Below, in pieces: positions 15,701-24,289 of a DNA stretch of 64,000 bases. Location: contig NC_056522.1 of assembly GCF_019175285.1 (NCBI RefSeq), forward strand, positions 71,227,744 through 71,291,743, written 5' to 3'. Numbering within the stretch: the first letter of the stretch is position 1; each line of letters opens with the position of its first letter. The notes under the pieces are model-generated. The model did not search any database, had not been told where the DNA came from, and saw only the letters and a program-made list of their open reading frames with translations. The translations under genes and the position numbers were made by a program. Source of the DNA: Sceloporus undulatus (taxonomy: Eukaryota; Chordata; Lepidosauria; Squamata; Phrynosomatidae).

Positions 15701-16726
15701 GGTCTGAAATGACTGGAAACTGTTGCACTGAGTCATTGTTAAATGGATAAGAACTTATTTGCTGGGGCAGTCTGAGAAAGGAAAAGTTATCTCTGGGTGC
15801 AAGACACTGATGTTCTGGGTGTATGAAGCAAACATCTGGAAGGGAAAGTCCTTGCTAGTGGGATCTATGTCACAATTGAGGTGTGGTGGGGAGACAGGAC
15901 CTGGCATATACTGGATATACTGGGGTGTGGTGGGAAGACAGGACTTGCCGTATACTGGAGCTACACTCAGACATAAAAATAAGGGACCATAGATGACAGT
16001 GTGTGTGTGTGTGTGTGTAGGATTGAGAAACAGAAAGAATGAATGAGAGAATATAACTACACAACTATGGTGCCAGAGAGTGGCAACACACACACATCAC
16101 CATTGCATGTACAGAAAGCTACATGAATCCAGTACTGAGTGTAGTATAGTGGTTTGAGTGTGACTCTGGAGACCAAGGTTTTAGTGACTAGTCTCTGCTC
16201 AGCCATGAAACTCTCTCAGCTTCAGGAGAAAACAATGGCAAACCCCCTCTGAACAAATGTTGCCAAGAAAACCCCACAATAGGGTAGCCTTAGGGCTAAC
16301 ATAAATCATAAACGACTTGAAGACAGACTGTTTGTCTATGAAGGAGAGTTAGCATGGTGTAGTAGTCTGAGCCTTGGACTAGGACACTAGAAGACCGGGG
16401 TTTGAATCCCTACTCAGCCATGGAAACCCAGTGAGTCACCTAGGGCAAGTCACACCTTCTCAGCCTCAGAGGATGGCCATGGCAATCCCCTTCTGAGGAA
16501 ACTTGTCAAGAAATCCCATGATAGGTTCACCTTAGGCTTGTCATCAGTCAGAAACGACTTGAAGACATACAACAAGCCAATAAATAGTAGGCTGCTTGTC
16601 TATGAAGGCAACCCTGCAGTGCAGCGAATGAAGGGCAGGGCCTAGAAGCCAACAGGAAGAAGGAAAGACCATGGACTGTCCTTAGGTCTGATGCCTGCGA
16701 TAGCCAGTTAGTGGCACCTCTATGAA

Positions 16727-16769
<43 letters not shown>

Positions 16770-18069
16770 CAAACCGGGAGTGTAACAGAGGCTGCATCAG
16801 CACTACAGAAATAATCCAGTTTCAAACCACTTTTAATTGCTATGGCTCCATGCTATGGAATTCTGGGAAGTGTAGTTTGCTGTGGCATTAGCGGGCTGAT
16901 TCAGAGACAAGCAGCCTGCTATTTATTGACTTGCTTGTTGCTGTTGTGTGCCTTCAAGTCCTTTTCCTATTTATGCCGATCCTCTCATGGGGTTTCCTTG
17001 GCAAGTTTCCTCAGAGGAAACATTCTCTCAGGCTGAGAGAGTGTGACTTGCCTCCCCAAAAAAACCAAACCCATGATAGGTTCACTTTAGGGTCATCGTA
17101 AAGCACCTTAGGGTCACGCATCTTGGTGCCACCAGAATTCCAGGGCAGTGAAAGTGGGGTCAAACTGGATTATTTCTGCAGTGTGGATGCAACCAGGGGG
17201 GGAGGGGGGGATCTCTTGGCAAGTCACACTCTCTCAGCCTCAGAGGATGGCTTCTGAGGGGGAAAACCCATGAGAGGGTCGCCTTAGGGTTGCTATAAAT
17301 AGCAAAGGACTTGAAGGTACACAACAACATAGAATTGTAGTTGGAAGAGACCGCAAGGGCCACCCAGTCCAACCCTTTATTCTGCCATGCAGGAACTCTC
17401 AATTAAAGCATCCCTGACAGATGGCCATCCAGCCTCTGTTTAAAAACCTCCAGGGAAGGAGACTTCATTACACTCCGAGGGAGTTTGTCGAACAGCCCTT
17501 ACTGTCAGGAAGTTCCTCCTAATGTTCAGGTGGAATCTCTTTCCCTGGAGTTTGCATCCATTGTTCTGGGTCCTGTTCTCTGGAACAGCAGAAATCAAGC
17601 TCGCTCCCTCCTCGATGTGGCGCCTCTTCGAGGGCTAACAACAACAACAACAGCGACAACAACAAGCTAATAAACAGCAGGCTGCTTGTCTCTGAATCAC
17701 AACCATGAACTACATCCCCGGAAGCCCATAGCGCTGAACCGTGGCAGTGGCTCTTATCCCGGAGCACAGGCCCCTTTACCTGCCAGCCTGCCTCGCTCGG
17801 GGTGGGCCAGGGCCAGGAGCCTGCGGGCGTCGGATAAGGGCCGGCCGGGAAGGGGCAGCGAGGCTCCGGGGGGGCTGGCCCGCCTTCTCCTCCGCCGCAG
17901 CCGCCCATGAAGAGGCCGCTGGGGAACAGGGGGAGCGGGGAGCCGCCGGGAAGAGGCAGCAGGGCTTCGGGGCCCATCCTGGGTAGAAGCCGAAGGGAGC
18001 TCCCGCGGGGCTCGGTCTCCGCCTGAGGAGCCGCAGCAGCAGAGGCAGGCGGCAGGCTAGGCCCGCCAT
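736..18069 (-). CDS. ABCB10: ABCB10, mitochondrial ABC half-transporter (3' end outside window)
   Basis: This is the inner-mitochondrial-membrane ABC exporter ABCB10 (ABC-me), which works as a homodimer and supports haem synthesis and redox balance. Eleven exons read on the minus strand: 17780-18069, 13942-14142, 13357-13559, 12154-12288, 10652-10798, 9221-9356, 6443-6538, 2344-2553, 1438-1517, 951-1131 and 736-779. All introns are GT-AG and all phases agree. Together they give about 574 residues: a basic leader, the six-helix membrane domain, Walker A (GPSGSGKST), the Q-loop (VSQEP) and the ABC signature (LSGGQKQR). Walker B, the D-loop and the H-loop are missing because the gene runs off the left edge. 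Identity rests on recalled similarity to human ABCB10. Exon 1 shows a one-base frame break. Confidence 0.96.
951..1131 (-). CDS. ABCB10: ABCB10 exon 10 (helical subdomain)
   Basis: The 181-nt exon begins [16 protein letters not shown], continues through the alpha-helical subdomain and ends VGEKGVLLS. Its last base starts the glycine codon of the ABC signature. The acceptor is ttag|GAA and the donor TCAG|gtaaag. Confidence 0.95.
1438..1517 (-). CDS. ABCB10: ABCB10 exon 9 (Q-loop)
   Basis: The 80-nt exon encodes [20 protein letters not shown] followed by IGTVSQ, whose glutamine is the Q-loop residue. The acceptor reads AAGGAG, a NAGNAG-type tandem site. The first AG gives a length equal to the human protein at this point. 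The donor is CAG|gtaaga. Confidence 0.93.
2344..2553 (-). CDS. ABCB10: ABCB10 exon 8 (Walker A)
   Basis: The 210-nt exon encodes the start of the nucleotide-binding domain. The A-loop tyrosine lies in FAYPSRPE and Walker A is GPSGSGKST. It is followed by [14 protein letters not shown]. The donor is CTCAG|gtatga. Confidence 0.97.
2620..3720. other. ABCB10 intron 7, part without recognised features
   Basis: AT-rich intron sequence. I saw no exon, repeat end or RNA gene in it. Confidence 0.6.
3725..5185 (-). mobile_element. L2-like LINE, 3' part with reverse transcriptase remains
   Basis: On the minus strand two open stretches (4445-5083 and 3975-4445) encode the second half of a LINE reverse transcriptase: [35 protein letters not shown], then a C-terminal block with [13 protein letters not shown]. 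The 3' tail shows the TTTATAAAGCGCTGTA-type sequence at about 3750-3790. It is 5'-truncated and frame-broken and lies in ABCB10 intron 7 in the gene's own orientation. L2 versus a close relative is uncertain. Confidence 0.8.
5270..5490 (-). mobile_element. tRNA-derived SINE
   Basis: The reverse complement shows the squamate SINE body: CACTGGGTGACCTTGGGCAA-type core, GAGAAAACCT region and a degraded tail. It lies in ABCB10 intron 7 next to the L2-like LINE. Confidence 0.75.
5973..6095. repeat. Short palindromic MITE, family E (CTCCAGATGTTG type)
   Basis: TTTGGTCCTCCAGATGTTGG is mirrored by CAAACATCTGGAGGGCAAAA around GGCTAGGGCTGATGGGA. ABCB10 intron 7. Confidence 0.75.
6443..6538 (-). CDS. 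ABCB10: ABCB10 exon 7 (linker to nucleotide-binding domain)
   Basis: The 96-nt exon encodes [20 protein letters not shown], then [12 protein letters not shown]. The acceptor is ttttttag and the donor AATG|gtaggc. It joins the end of helix 6 to the ATP-binding domain. Confidence 0.94.
6545..8550. other. ABCB10 intron 6, part without recognised features
   Basis: Unique-looking AT-rich sequence between exon 7 and a MITE. ORFs present are short and without family motifs. Confidence 0.6.
8557..8775. repeat. Palindromic MITE, family A
   Basis: Two long inverted arms meet around a short loop: TAGCTCAGTGCTAGGGAATT on one side and TAGCACTGAGCCAGGGCAGT on the other, with ends GGTTCAAAACACTGCAG and CTGTAGTGTGTTTTGAA. 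It lies in ABCB10 intron 6. Confidence 0.85.
9221..9356 (-). CDS. ABCB10: ABCB10 exon 6 (last membrane helices)
   Basis: The 136-nt exon encodes [20 protein letters not shown], then [18 protein letters not shown]. These are transmembrane helices 5 and 6. The acceptor is ttctcag, the donor GGAG|gtatgc, outgoing phase 1. Confidence 0.96.
10652..10798 (-). CDS. ABCB10: ABCB10 exon 5 (membrane domain)
   Basis: The 147-nt exon contributes 49 codons and starts [16 protein letters not shown], a highly conserved ABCB-family motif. It ends ARAGFFGA before the donor GCA|gtaagt. No ATG-initiated ORF covers it, so it was found by reading the splice sites and the family motif. Confidence 0.95.
11842..12053 (-). 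mobile_element. tRNA-derived SINE
   Basis: The minus strand starts with a tRNA-like head (GAGCCAACATGGTGTAGTGG) with a B box (GGGTTCGAATC), then the GGCCTTGGGCAAGTCACACT core. It ends in a short ACAACAATT tail. It is nearly full length and lies in ABCB10 intron 4. Confidence 0.85.
12154..12288 (-). CDS. ABCB10: ABCB10 exon 4 (membrane domain)
   Basis: The 135-nt phase 0 exon runs from attctag to CAG|gtgggt. It encodes [20 protein letters not shown], then [20 protein letters not shown] and Q. It contributes a transmembrane helix and the long cytosolic/matrix extension that follows. Confidence 0.95.
12853..13085. repeat. pogo/Tigger-like non-autonomous element
   Basis: CAGTCCTTTGCACAG at the left and GCGCACTG at the right, flanked by TA on both sides, with GGGGATCTGTTCTGAATCCC and CGCGGAACCCC-type segments. 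It lies in ABCB10 intron 3 and contains a 14-C run. Confidence 0.65.
13357..13559 (-). CDS. ABCB10: ABCB10 exon 3 (coupling helix region)
   Basis: The 203-nt exon encodes [20 protein letters not shown], then the [17 protein letters not shown] block and the [14 protein letters not shown] helix. The FFD..TGEL.NRLSSD sequence is the family hallmark of the intracellular coupling loop in ABCB half-transporters. The donor is ATG|gtatgt and it ends in phase 0. Confidence 0.96.
13942..14142 (-). CDS. ABCB10: ABCB10 exon 2 (first membrane helices)
   Basis: The 201-nt exon runs between ttttctag and G|gtaatt. It encodes [20 protein letters not shown] and on to RVYLMQTAG, which are transmembrane helices 1 and 2 of the ABC exporter fold. 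Incoming and outgoing phase is 1 on each side. The match to the human protein is strong. Confidence 0.95.
15016..15228. repeat. Palindromic MITE, family A
   Basis: The ends GGTCCAAAACATACTGCAG and CTGCAGTGTGTTTTGGACC are inverted repeats and are flanked by TAT on both sides, a 3-bp target duplication of the PIF/Harbinger kind. It lies in ABCB10 intron 1. Confidence 0.88.
15236..15678 (+). mobile_element. CR1 LINE 3' fragment
   Basis: The fragment contains the CR1 C-terminal coding remnant ([24 protein letters not shown]) and 3' UTR, ending near CCACGATACAATGATTTTATG. It is frame-broken. It lies in ABCB10 intron 1 directly after a palindromic MITE ending at 15228. Confidence 0.85.
16136..16335 (+). 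mobile_element. tRNA-derived SINE
   Basis: A degraded copy with head GTAGTATAGTGGTTTGAGTG and body ending AAACGACTTGAAGACAGACT, the first of two in tandem in ABCB10 intron 1. Confidence 0.8.
16350..16575 (+). mobile_element. tRNA-derived SINE
   Basis: This full-length copy has the head AGCATGGTGTAGTAGTCTGA, the B box GGTTTGAATCC, the GGGCAAGTCACACCTTCTCA core and a tail ACTTGAAGACATACAACAA. It is the best model of this SINE family in the window. Confidence 0.87.
16727..16768. repeat. Compound microsatellite (TG)n(AG)n
   Basis: About 12 TG units followed by 9 AG units. Further (GT)n is at 15998-16018 and (CA)n at 10433-10451, with (GGA)n at 44425-44450. Confidence 0.9.
16790..17194. repeat. 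Palindromic MITE (family A) split by inserted SINE pieces
   Basis: The left arm (from GGCTGCATCAGCACTACAGA, 16790) and right arm (GGATTATTTCTGCAGTGTGG, to 17194) belong to one palindromic element. Minus-strand SINE sequence (about 16925-17060, GTTGCTGTTGTGTGCCTTCA onward) interrupts it. A further plus-strand SINE piece follows at 17215-17330. Confidence 0.7.
17215..17330 (+). mobile_element. tRNA-derived SINE 3' fragment
   Basis: CTTGGCAAGTCACACTCTCT to GACTTGAAGGTACACAACAA is the 3' half of the tRNA-derived SINE. Confidence 0.75.
17332..17640 (-). mobile_element. CR1 LINE 3' fragment
   Basis: On minus it carries the CR1 end: AGAATTGTAGTTGGAAGAGA is visible on the plus strand at the 3' terminus, with the remnant of the last coding segment (CCTGGAGGTTTTTAAACAGA). 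It lies in ABCB10 intron 1 just downstream of exon 1 and explains part of the long antisense ORF there. Confidence 0.85.
17780..18069 (-). CDS. ABCB10: ABCB10 exon 1 (mitochondrial leader; apparent frameshift)
   Basis: The ATG at 18069 opens a basic, hydrophobic leader ([18 protein letters not shown]) typical of a mitochondrial presequence. The exon ends at a good donor (CAG|gtaaag) after [15 protein letters not shown], which matches the conserved segment just before the first membrane helix in ABCB10. The leader and this segment are in different frames, and the downstream frame is closed by a TAG at about 18058-18060 without its own ATG. Removing one base in the seven-G run at 17868-17874 (+ strand) restores one frame and the phase needed by exon 2. 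An assembly indel is the likeliest cause. Confidence 0.85.
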
Positions 18070-18377
18070 GAGGCAACAACTGAGCGGCCTCCGGTCCTCC
18101 TTTGGGCGGGCTGCCCCATGAAGCGCAGCCCGCCTCGGCCCCAGCCCTTCCTGCAGCCGCCTGATAAGGCTCCTCCGGGATGAGGGAGGCGGCTCCGGGG
18201 AGAAAGAAAACCCCGCCGGAGGAGGGAGGGAAGGGAACGGGAAGGCAGGCGTGGAGGCCGGCCTCCGTCCGCAGTCCCGCCCTCGCTCCCTCCCCGGCAG
18301 CAGCGCCCTTTGCAGAGCGCAGGCCCCGCCAGGCCTCTAGGCCGCCCTCCCTCCCTCCCTCAGCCTGGCCTGGCCTT

Positions 18378-18438
18378 AGATAGAGGAGAGAGGCGGGAGC
18401 CCCTTCCTCCTCCATGAGAGAAAGGTATCTCTTTATCT
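18378..18438. promoter_or_regulatory. Two GATA motifs upstream of ABCB10
   Basis: AGATAG is on the plus strand at 18378-18383 and AGATAA on the minus strand at 18433-18438, about 310-370 bp before the ABCB10 start codon. ABCB10 was first described as a GATA-1-induced erythroid gene, so these are plausible control sites. Short motifs like this also occur by chance. Confidence 0.4.
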
Positions 18439-18654
18439 GGAGTGTGTCTGCTCCAGCCACAAAGGTTTCACATCTGGCCTAATTAGGCGCTCCCCTCCGG
18501 CTCCGCCCTCCCTCAGGCCCAGAAGGAGAAGGGAATGGCGGTGGGGAAGGGGATCAAGCCCAGGGGCTCCTCTCTCCCTCTGAGGCCCCCCTGGACCAAG
18601 GCAGAGGGACTGGACAGTAAGCGACTCGTGTGATAATAAGGTCCTAGGTTTTTA

Positions 18655-18890
18655 CATAGTGGTAGCATCCAAGGATATAGCCGTGTTAGTCTGTAGAATC
18701 AGTACATAGAGCGCTCTTGCAGCGCCTTTGAAACTAACTGAAATAAATTGGCAGCATGAGCATTTTTAGACTTCAGTCTACATCCTCAAATGCACCTGAA
18801 GACGTACACTGAAGTCTACAAAACCTCATGCTGCCAATTTCTCTCTGTTAGTCTTAAAGGTGCTACAAGATCTCTCTATGTACTATGTTT
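18655..18890. repeat. Interspersed repeat with inverted arms (GCTACAAGATCTC type)
   Basis: Left AGCCGTGTTAGTCTGTAGAA and right TGTTAGTCTTAAAGGTGCTA with a mirrored CATGAGCATTTTTAGACTTC/GAAGTCTACAAAACCTCATG core. The family recurs at 42550-42830, 43100-43135, 43350-43500 and 44090-44260. Confidence 0.65.
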
Positions 18891-19145
18891 TTACCTGAGA
18901 CAAGACCTCTCTAGGAATCTCTAGGTCTGCAAGTGCAACTCTGTGGTCAACCTCTGCCAGACATTGACCATAGAATTGCGCTGGAGGAGCTACAAAGGCC
19001 TAGTGGAGTGTTCTCTCTAGGAATCTGTAGGTCCTTCAGTGTGACTTTTGGTTAAGGTTGACCACAGAGTTATGCTGGAGGACCTAGATATTCCTAGAGA
19101 GAACCTATAAATAAAATCCTTGAGTAATCAAAGCTGCAAATGTGG
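18890..19145. repeat. pogo/Tigger-like MITE, same family as 47298-47627
   Basis: It shares CTCTCTAGGAATCTCTAGGT and ATTGACCATAGAATTGCGCT with the copy at 47298 and ends near GGTACAAGTGTA. A further scrap of the family is at 19925-19985. Confidence 0.6.
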
Positions 19146-19189
19146 AGGGTACAAGTGTATTCTCATCTCTCCACATTTGTGGCTTTGAC

Positions 19190-19890
19190 TTTTGCAGATA
19201 TTATTATTATTATTACTACATTTATTTGTATCCCACTCTTTCCCCAGAACTGTGATTCAGAGCGGCTTCCCAATATTAAAACAACAACAACACAATTAAA
19301 AACAGAGAAAAGAGGTGCCTTAAAAAGGAATCAAATCATTACAATGTTAAAATACATAGCTATTAAAAGAATAAAATACATGTTAATAAGATAAAATCTT
19401 ATAACACATTTTAAAATGGAGCAACATCCCAAGCTAGCCCTTTACAAACATTCTGTTTTAAAAGCCTGTTTGAACAGGTAGGTGTTTGCCTGCCGGCGGA
19501 AGGCCATCAAGGAGGGAACCATTCTGATCTCCCTGGGCAGGGAGTCCCAGAGTCTAGGGGCAGCCATTGAGAAGGCCCTCTCTCACATCCCCACCAACCG
19601 TGCTTGTGATGGTGGTGGGATGGAGAGAAGGGCCTCTCCAGAGGACCTCAGAGCCTGGGCTGGTTCATGTGAGGATGTATGATCTGCCAAATAGCATGGA
19701 CCTGAGCCATATAGGGCTTTATAGGTCATAACCAGCACTTTGAATTGTGCCCGGAAACAAACTGGCAGCCAATAGAGCTGTTTCAACAGGGACATTGTGT
19801 GGTCTCTGTAACCTGCCCCGTTAACAGCTGCATCTCTTTGAACCAGCTGAAATTTCCAAACTTTCTTCAAAGGCGACCTCATGTAGAGCC
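19190..19890 (-). mobile_element. LINE (L2-like) 3' fragment
   Basis: The minus-strand remnant reads LYWLPVCFRAQFKVLVMTYK, then GEALLSIPPPSQARL, typical of the C-terminus of L2-like LINE proteins. The AT-rich tail with TTATTATTATTATTA lies at 19200-19216. Strongly decayed; intergenic between ABCB10 and TAF5L. Confidence 0.7.
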
Positions 19891-20084
19891 TGTTATTTAT
19901 TCATGGATTATTCATGGATTTTATTAACATATTCTCTCTAGGAATATCTAAGTTGTCCAGCGCAACTCTGTGGTCAACTTGGTGGAGGTAAAAAACTCAA
20001 GAGTTAAGCCCCAGTCTCTTGGCTTCTACTTTAGGATTCCTGTGTTGTGGTTAAAATGTGATATCCTCAAATTCAGAAAACATA

Positions 20085-20235
20085 TCCAGGGAAACAGCTA
20101 TGTTGATCATACAGCAAATAACATAGAAAATCCACAAAACAGCAACAACTTTATTGGACTAACCAAAGTGCACAAAATACATGATGCAAGCTTTCAAAGC
20201 TCCACTGGCTTCTTCATCAGGCAAAGGTGTTAAAA
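20085..20235. repeat. Interspersed repeat (GAAGCCAGTGGAGCTTTGAA type)
   Basis: GATGCAAGCTTTCAAAGCTC and CCACTGGCTTCTTCATCAGG form a common reptile repeat segment. It lies in the ABCB10-TAF5L intergenic region. Confidence 0.5.
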
Positions 20236-20367
20236 ATCAAACAGGATAAAGAAAAAAAAAAATGACCATGTTGGAGTCATAGGCCTACATTCAAGATGTT
20301 GACAAAATGCTAGTAGACATTTCCTGAAATCAAAATTCAAACCTTTTGCTATTTTCCTTTATTGTCA

Positions 20368-20555
20368 GAACACAATTGTTATTCTGTGGCTTTAAGTCAT
20401 TTCTGACCTATGGCAATGCTAAGACAACCCTACCATGGGTTTTTCTTTGTGTGATTTGTTCAGATGGAGCTGAGGTTGAGAGAGGATGAGTGGCTTGACC
20501 ATGGTCATCCAGTGTGCTTCCATCACTGATGGGGAACTGAATCCTGGTCTCTGAA
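20368..20555 (-). mobile_element. tRNA-derived SINE, degraded
   Basis: The reverse complement shows the SINE core (CACTGGATGACCATGGTCAA) and TTAAAGCCACAGAATAACAA at the 3' side. It is intergenic between ABCB10 and TAF5L. Confidence 0.65.
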
Positions 20556-21539
20556 AGTAATATTGTTTATCTTTGGAAGAACAATACAGTAATGCAAATC
20601 TTACATGAAATTAATGCCAAATTATATCAAAGTGCTGCAACAAAAGAGTTAGATGCTCTTTTGTTGTAGTGCTTTATTATTATCTTTATTATTTGACATA
20701 ATCATGCCTTTCAGTCCTGAAATTCCTTTAAGAATGGGCTGAACCTGTTCCCCTTATTTGCACAGAAATGGAAGAGGAATGAAGCTGGCTGGCTGCAGAT
20801 ATCAAGAGCTGTTTATTTAGTGTATGGTTCTGAGGCTTTGACTTTGTTAATAGGAAAGAGTTATGAAGAACTAACCTTTTGAATGACATCCCTACTCAAT
20901 GCCAGGAATGCTAGGCAAGTAGCTGGATCTGAAACAGTGCTCAGGCCCTGTGTTCAGTTTATATTTTTGCTTGAAAGAAAAAGGAAATAGGGGCTGTAAT
21001 TGAGTAACTACAAGAAACAGTTTCTATGCATGGTTGTGAATGCAAGACAGTGAAGAAAGCTGACAGGAAGAAAATCAGCTCATTTGAAATGTGGTGCTAG
21101 AAGAAAGTTCTACAGATACTATTGGCAGACAAAAAGACAAATGAATATATCAAAGACCAAATTAAGCCTTAACTTGTATTAGAAGCCAAAATGATTAACT
21201 AAAGCTTTCTACTTCAGACTCATAATGAGGTGACATGACTAACAGGACAAATAATAACACTGAGTAAAGTGGAAGACAGCAGGAAAAGAGAAGGACCTAC
21301 ATTATAGGTCGATAAAATGAATCAAGGAAGCTGTGCTCTGGAGTTTGCAAGACCTGAACAGAGTCTTACTAATGAATTTTTGGAGACCTCTTGTTCTGAC
21401 CTATACTTGGTTAAAAAGGGATCTGGAGCTGTGGAATAGATTTCTAACAGTTTTAGCCCAGTTCTGTGCAGCCCTGGATCGACTTCTCCGTGTCTAAATT
21501 CATACACTGCTCCACATTATAACTCTTCTTGTCCCAAGT

Positions 21540-21740
21540 TCATTTTTGTTGTTGTTGTATGCCTTCAAGTCATTTCTTACTTACCATAACCTAACGCAAA
21601 CCTATCATGGGGTTTTCTAGGGCTGAGAGGGTGTGACTTGCCCAAGGTCACCCAGCAGATTTCCATGGTTGAGTGGAGAATTAAACCCCAGTCTCCAGAG
21701 TCCTAGTCCTATGCTCAAATCACTGTACCACTCGCCTTAA
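21540..21740 (-). mobile_element. tRNA-derived SINE
   Basis: TTGTTGTTGTATGCCTTCAA at the left is the reverse complement of the SINE tail. The core GTGACTTGCCCAAGGTCACC and a tRNA-like head region (GTGGTACAGTGATTTGAGCA on minus) follow. It is near full length. Confidence 0.85.
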
Positions 21741-21744
21741 CTTT

Positions 21745-24285
21745 ATATATTTTCATACATTTCAAGTATAATAAATAGCAAAACATTGTGGAAGAAGGCA
21801 CTAGACAAGATTCTCCTGAAAGAAATATTTCCTCATCTGATGGAATACAGTGTCCCTTCTACAGCATGAAATTGGATATTTATTGTGCATTCTTCAAACT
21901 AACAGGTGCTCATTTCAATGTGCTGTTATTACAGTTTCACAGTCTACCAGGTATTATGGATTCCAACCAAGAATCTAGGAATCAGTGAGGTAGCCTTAGA
22001 TAATTAGGCACATTCCAGGCAGTGCTGTACTCCTGTCTGTGGGGATTTCATTCAGAGGATGATGATGATGATTTTATTCATCTATAGTTGCCTTTCCTCC
22101 AATTAAAAGTCATTTGAAAACTATTGAACACTCCCATAGAATTAACTGTTAACTGTTTATATTTACAGCTATTGGCCACAATTTTTTAAAAGAGTTGAGA
22201 GGTTTCTTATTGATAGGATACAAATCTTCATTTGCAGACCTTCCAAACTACTTGGAGCCTGAGATAATCTGGTGTTCTATTCCAGGTGGGGAAAACAGTT
22301 TTTCTAAACCATAGGAAACAGACAAGCTCCTTTGTTATGAAAATCTTTTTGTCTGCCTATTTATTAAGGCTTTTTCATGTACCAATTATTTAATTTTTAA
22401 TAACTACTCTGGCTTTTTTTTTAATGTAGGTTGCCTTATGCTTTGTCAATGTATTCTGAGAATGATAAGGCTTTATTTATGGGCATTTAGGAGATATATT
22501 GAGGCCTGTGGGTAAGGAAACAAGGCAATATTACACAGTTAACTTGTATAACTTGGCTAACTAGAAGGTATAAACAGCATAGCCAGGAAACAATCACCTG
22601 AAAAGGAGAAACAGGGCTGGCTTTTCTATGAACATCCATGTGCTATAACAGCACATAGACACAAATAACTTGCCTTTGATTTTGGGTGGTAACACTGTTT
22701 TCTGATTCTGAAAATCATCCAAACAGGCAAAGTTTTCTAACATACTGACTTGTTAGCAATACTGCTTTTGACCCCATATATCTACATTAATGAACTTTCC
22801 CTTTAATAAATCCTCCACTTATTAAGACTTACATTCTGAAATGGTGACAAACATTCTGGTGCTTAGAAGGTTGTATGTACCTGTAAGTTAAAACAGGCTA
22901 TGCCAAGATACAGTATATGACCTGCACAGTACCAAATATAAGCCTGGGCCTGAGGCCTGGTAGCTGGAAAACGTATGAAGCTAATAATTATGTGAGAGCA
23001 CTGGTATGCTGGCCAGCTCCAAATGGCAAAATTTAACGTGGCCTCAACATGTGCACCACAATGAAAGTTTGGTGCATTCGTCATGCAACATATGTGTAGG
23101 GTACTAATCATCATCATTAGAAATATTATGCAAAATACTTCAGAGGCTTATAATGTTACTCAATGTGAATTTCCAACCTATGTTGGCTGTGTGCTCACTA
23201 ATGATCTGCAGGAAAGTGCAATCTGTTCCTATAAGACAAAGGTGAAGGGGAGGAATCAATGTTTGCCCATTCCCTCCCCCCCATCACTCCACAGGTTTAT
23301 GCTATCCTATGAAAGAATAAGGAGGGGGCTCAGAGGACTGAAGAAAATAGGGGAAATGATTGAATATTCCTTCTGTCACCTCTTCCTCCAGGGGAAACCA
23401 CAACTAGATTAAAATCCTTCAGTAGATGAAAGGAACTCTTCAGTTCATAGAGCATACAAGCCTGCAACATTATAGTAAGTGTACTGTTTACAAATGTTCA
23501 ATTGAACTTATTGATAAATAAGCATATAGGATTGTGCTATTGCAAATAATGACTGAGACAGATATGGAAGAAACTTCTAAATATATATAGTTCTGAGAGC
23601 TATGAGGACCTTTAAAGTTGCTGTTTTCCAACAAAACTGTTCAGCAGTGTAAAAATATGAAGCCCTTGGGTATGTTTTCCTCAAATACATTAAGCACTAT
23701 GTAATGATAGCTTTGTAACTTTGATATGTAAAAGGAAAAGGAAACCTTCCTGCTGCAAAAACTATTGCAAAATATCATCTTGATTTACAAATCCTCAACT
23801 ATTAGCTAGCTCTGCCTTGTCAGACAGGCAATCAAAACAGTGAAGAATCATTTTGTTACAAAGACCAGATTTCTGCCGTTTAAAAAGTTACATGGCAATA
23901 TTAATATGGTTAAATTATTATTATTATTATTACTATTATTCACCTTTATTAACTGAACTATTAAGAAACGTTTTACACCTGGAAGGCTATTAATTACTAA
24001 GAAGTAGACAGCTACTTTAATCATGCATGGCTTCTATCCAAAATATATTTTTTAAAAATTACATTCTGATGGTAGGGACATTGACAAAGCTTATTTATGC
24101 ATTTAGTGACAAGGTCACATGGGAGTTCTGTAATAGCACAGTTTTAGATCCTGGCTCAGCACAAACAATGTGGCATCCAAAAAACAACAACAGCCATTTC
24201 ATTTCGCTCAAAGAAAACCAACATTAGTAACACAGCTGTTAATGGGGCAGAACTATGCCCTGGCCTAAAGCCTCTTACCACCAAA
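21745..24285. other. Intergenic, no recognised gene
   Basis: AT-rich sequence between ABCB10 and TAF5L. ORFs are under 110 codons and show no conserved motif. The part 20560-21535 is equally empty. Confidence 0.6.
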
Positions 24286-24289
24286 CTTC

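Larger units (their letters stand above)
17700..18650 (-). promoter_or_regulatory. ABCB10: CpG-rich promoter and 5' region of ABCB10
   Basis: About 900 bp of GC- and CpG-rich DNA cover exon 1 and its upstream flank, in contrast with AT-rich surroundings. Long spurious ORFs on both strands are a by-product of this composition. The transcription start is not determinable from sequence alone. It should lie between the ATG at 18069 and about 18500. Confidence 0.75.

Noticed and set aside
15755-16093. 112-codon ORF with histidine-threonine repeats
   Set aside because: Produced by a (GT)n microsatellite.
17519-18460. 313-codon minus-strand ORF over the ABCB10 promoter
   Set aside because: It is not in the frame of the conserved exon 1 segment, has biased Gly/Pro/Ala composition, and its end runs into a CR1 LINE piece.
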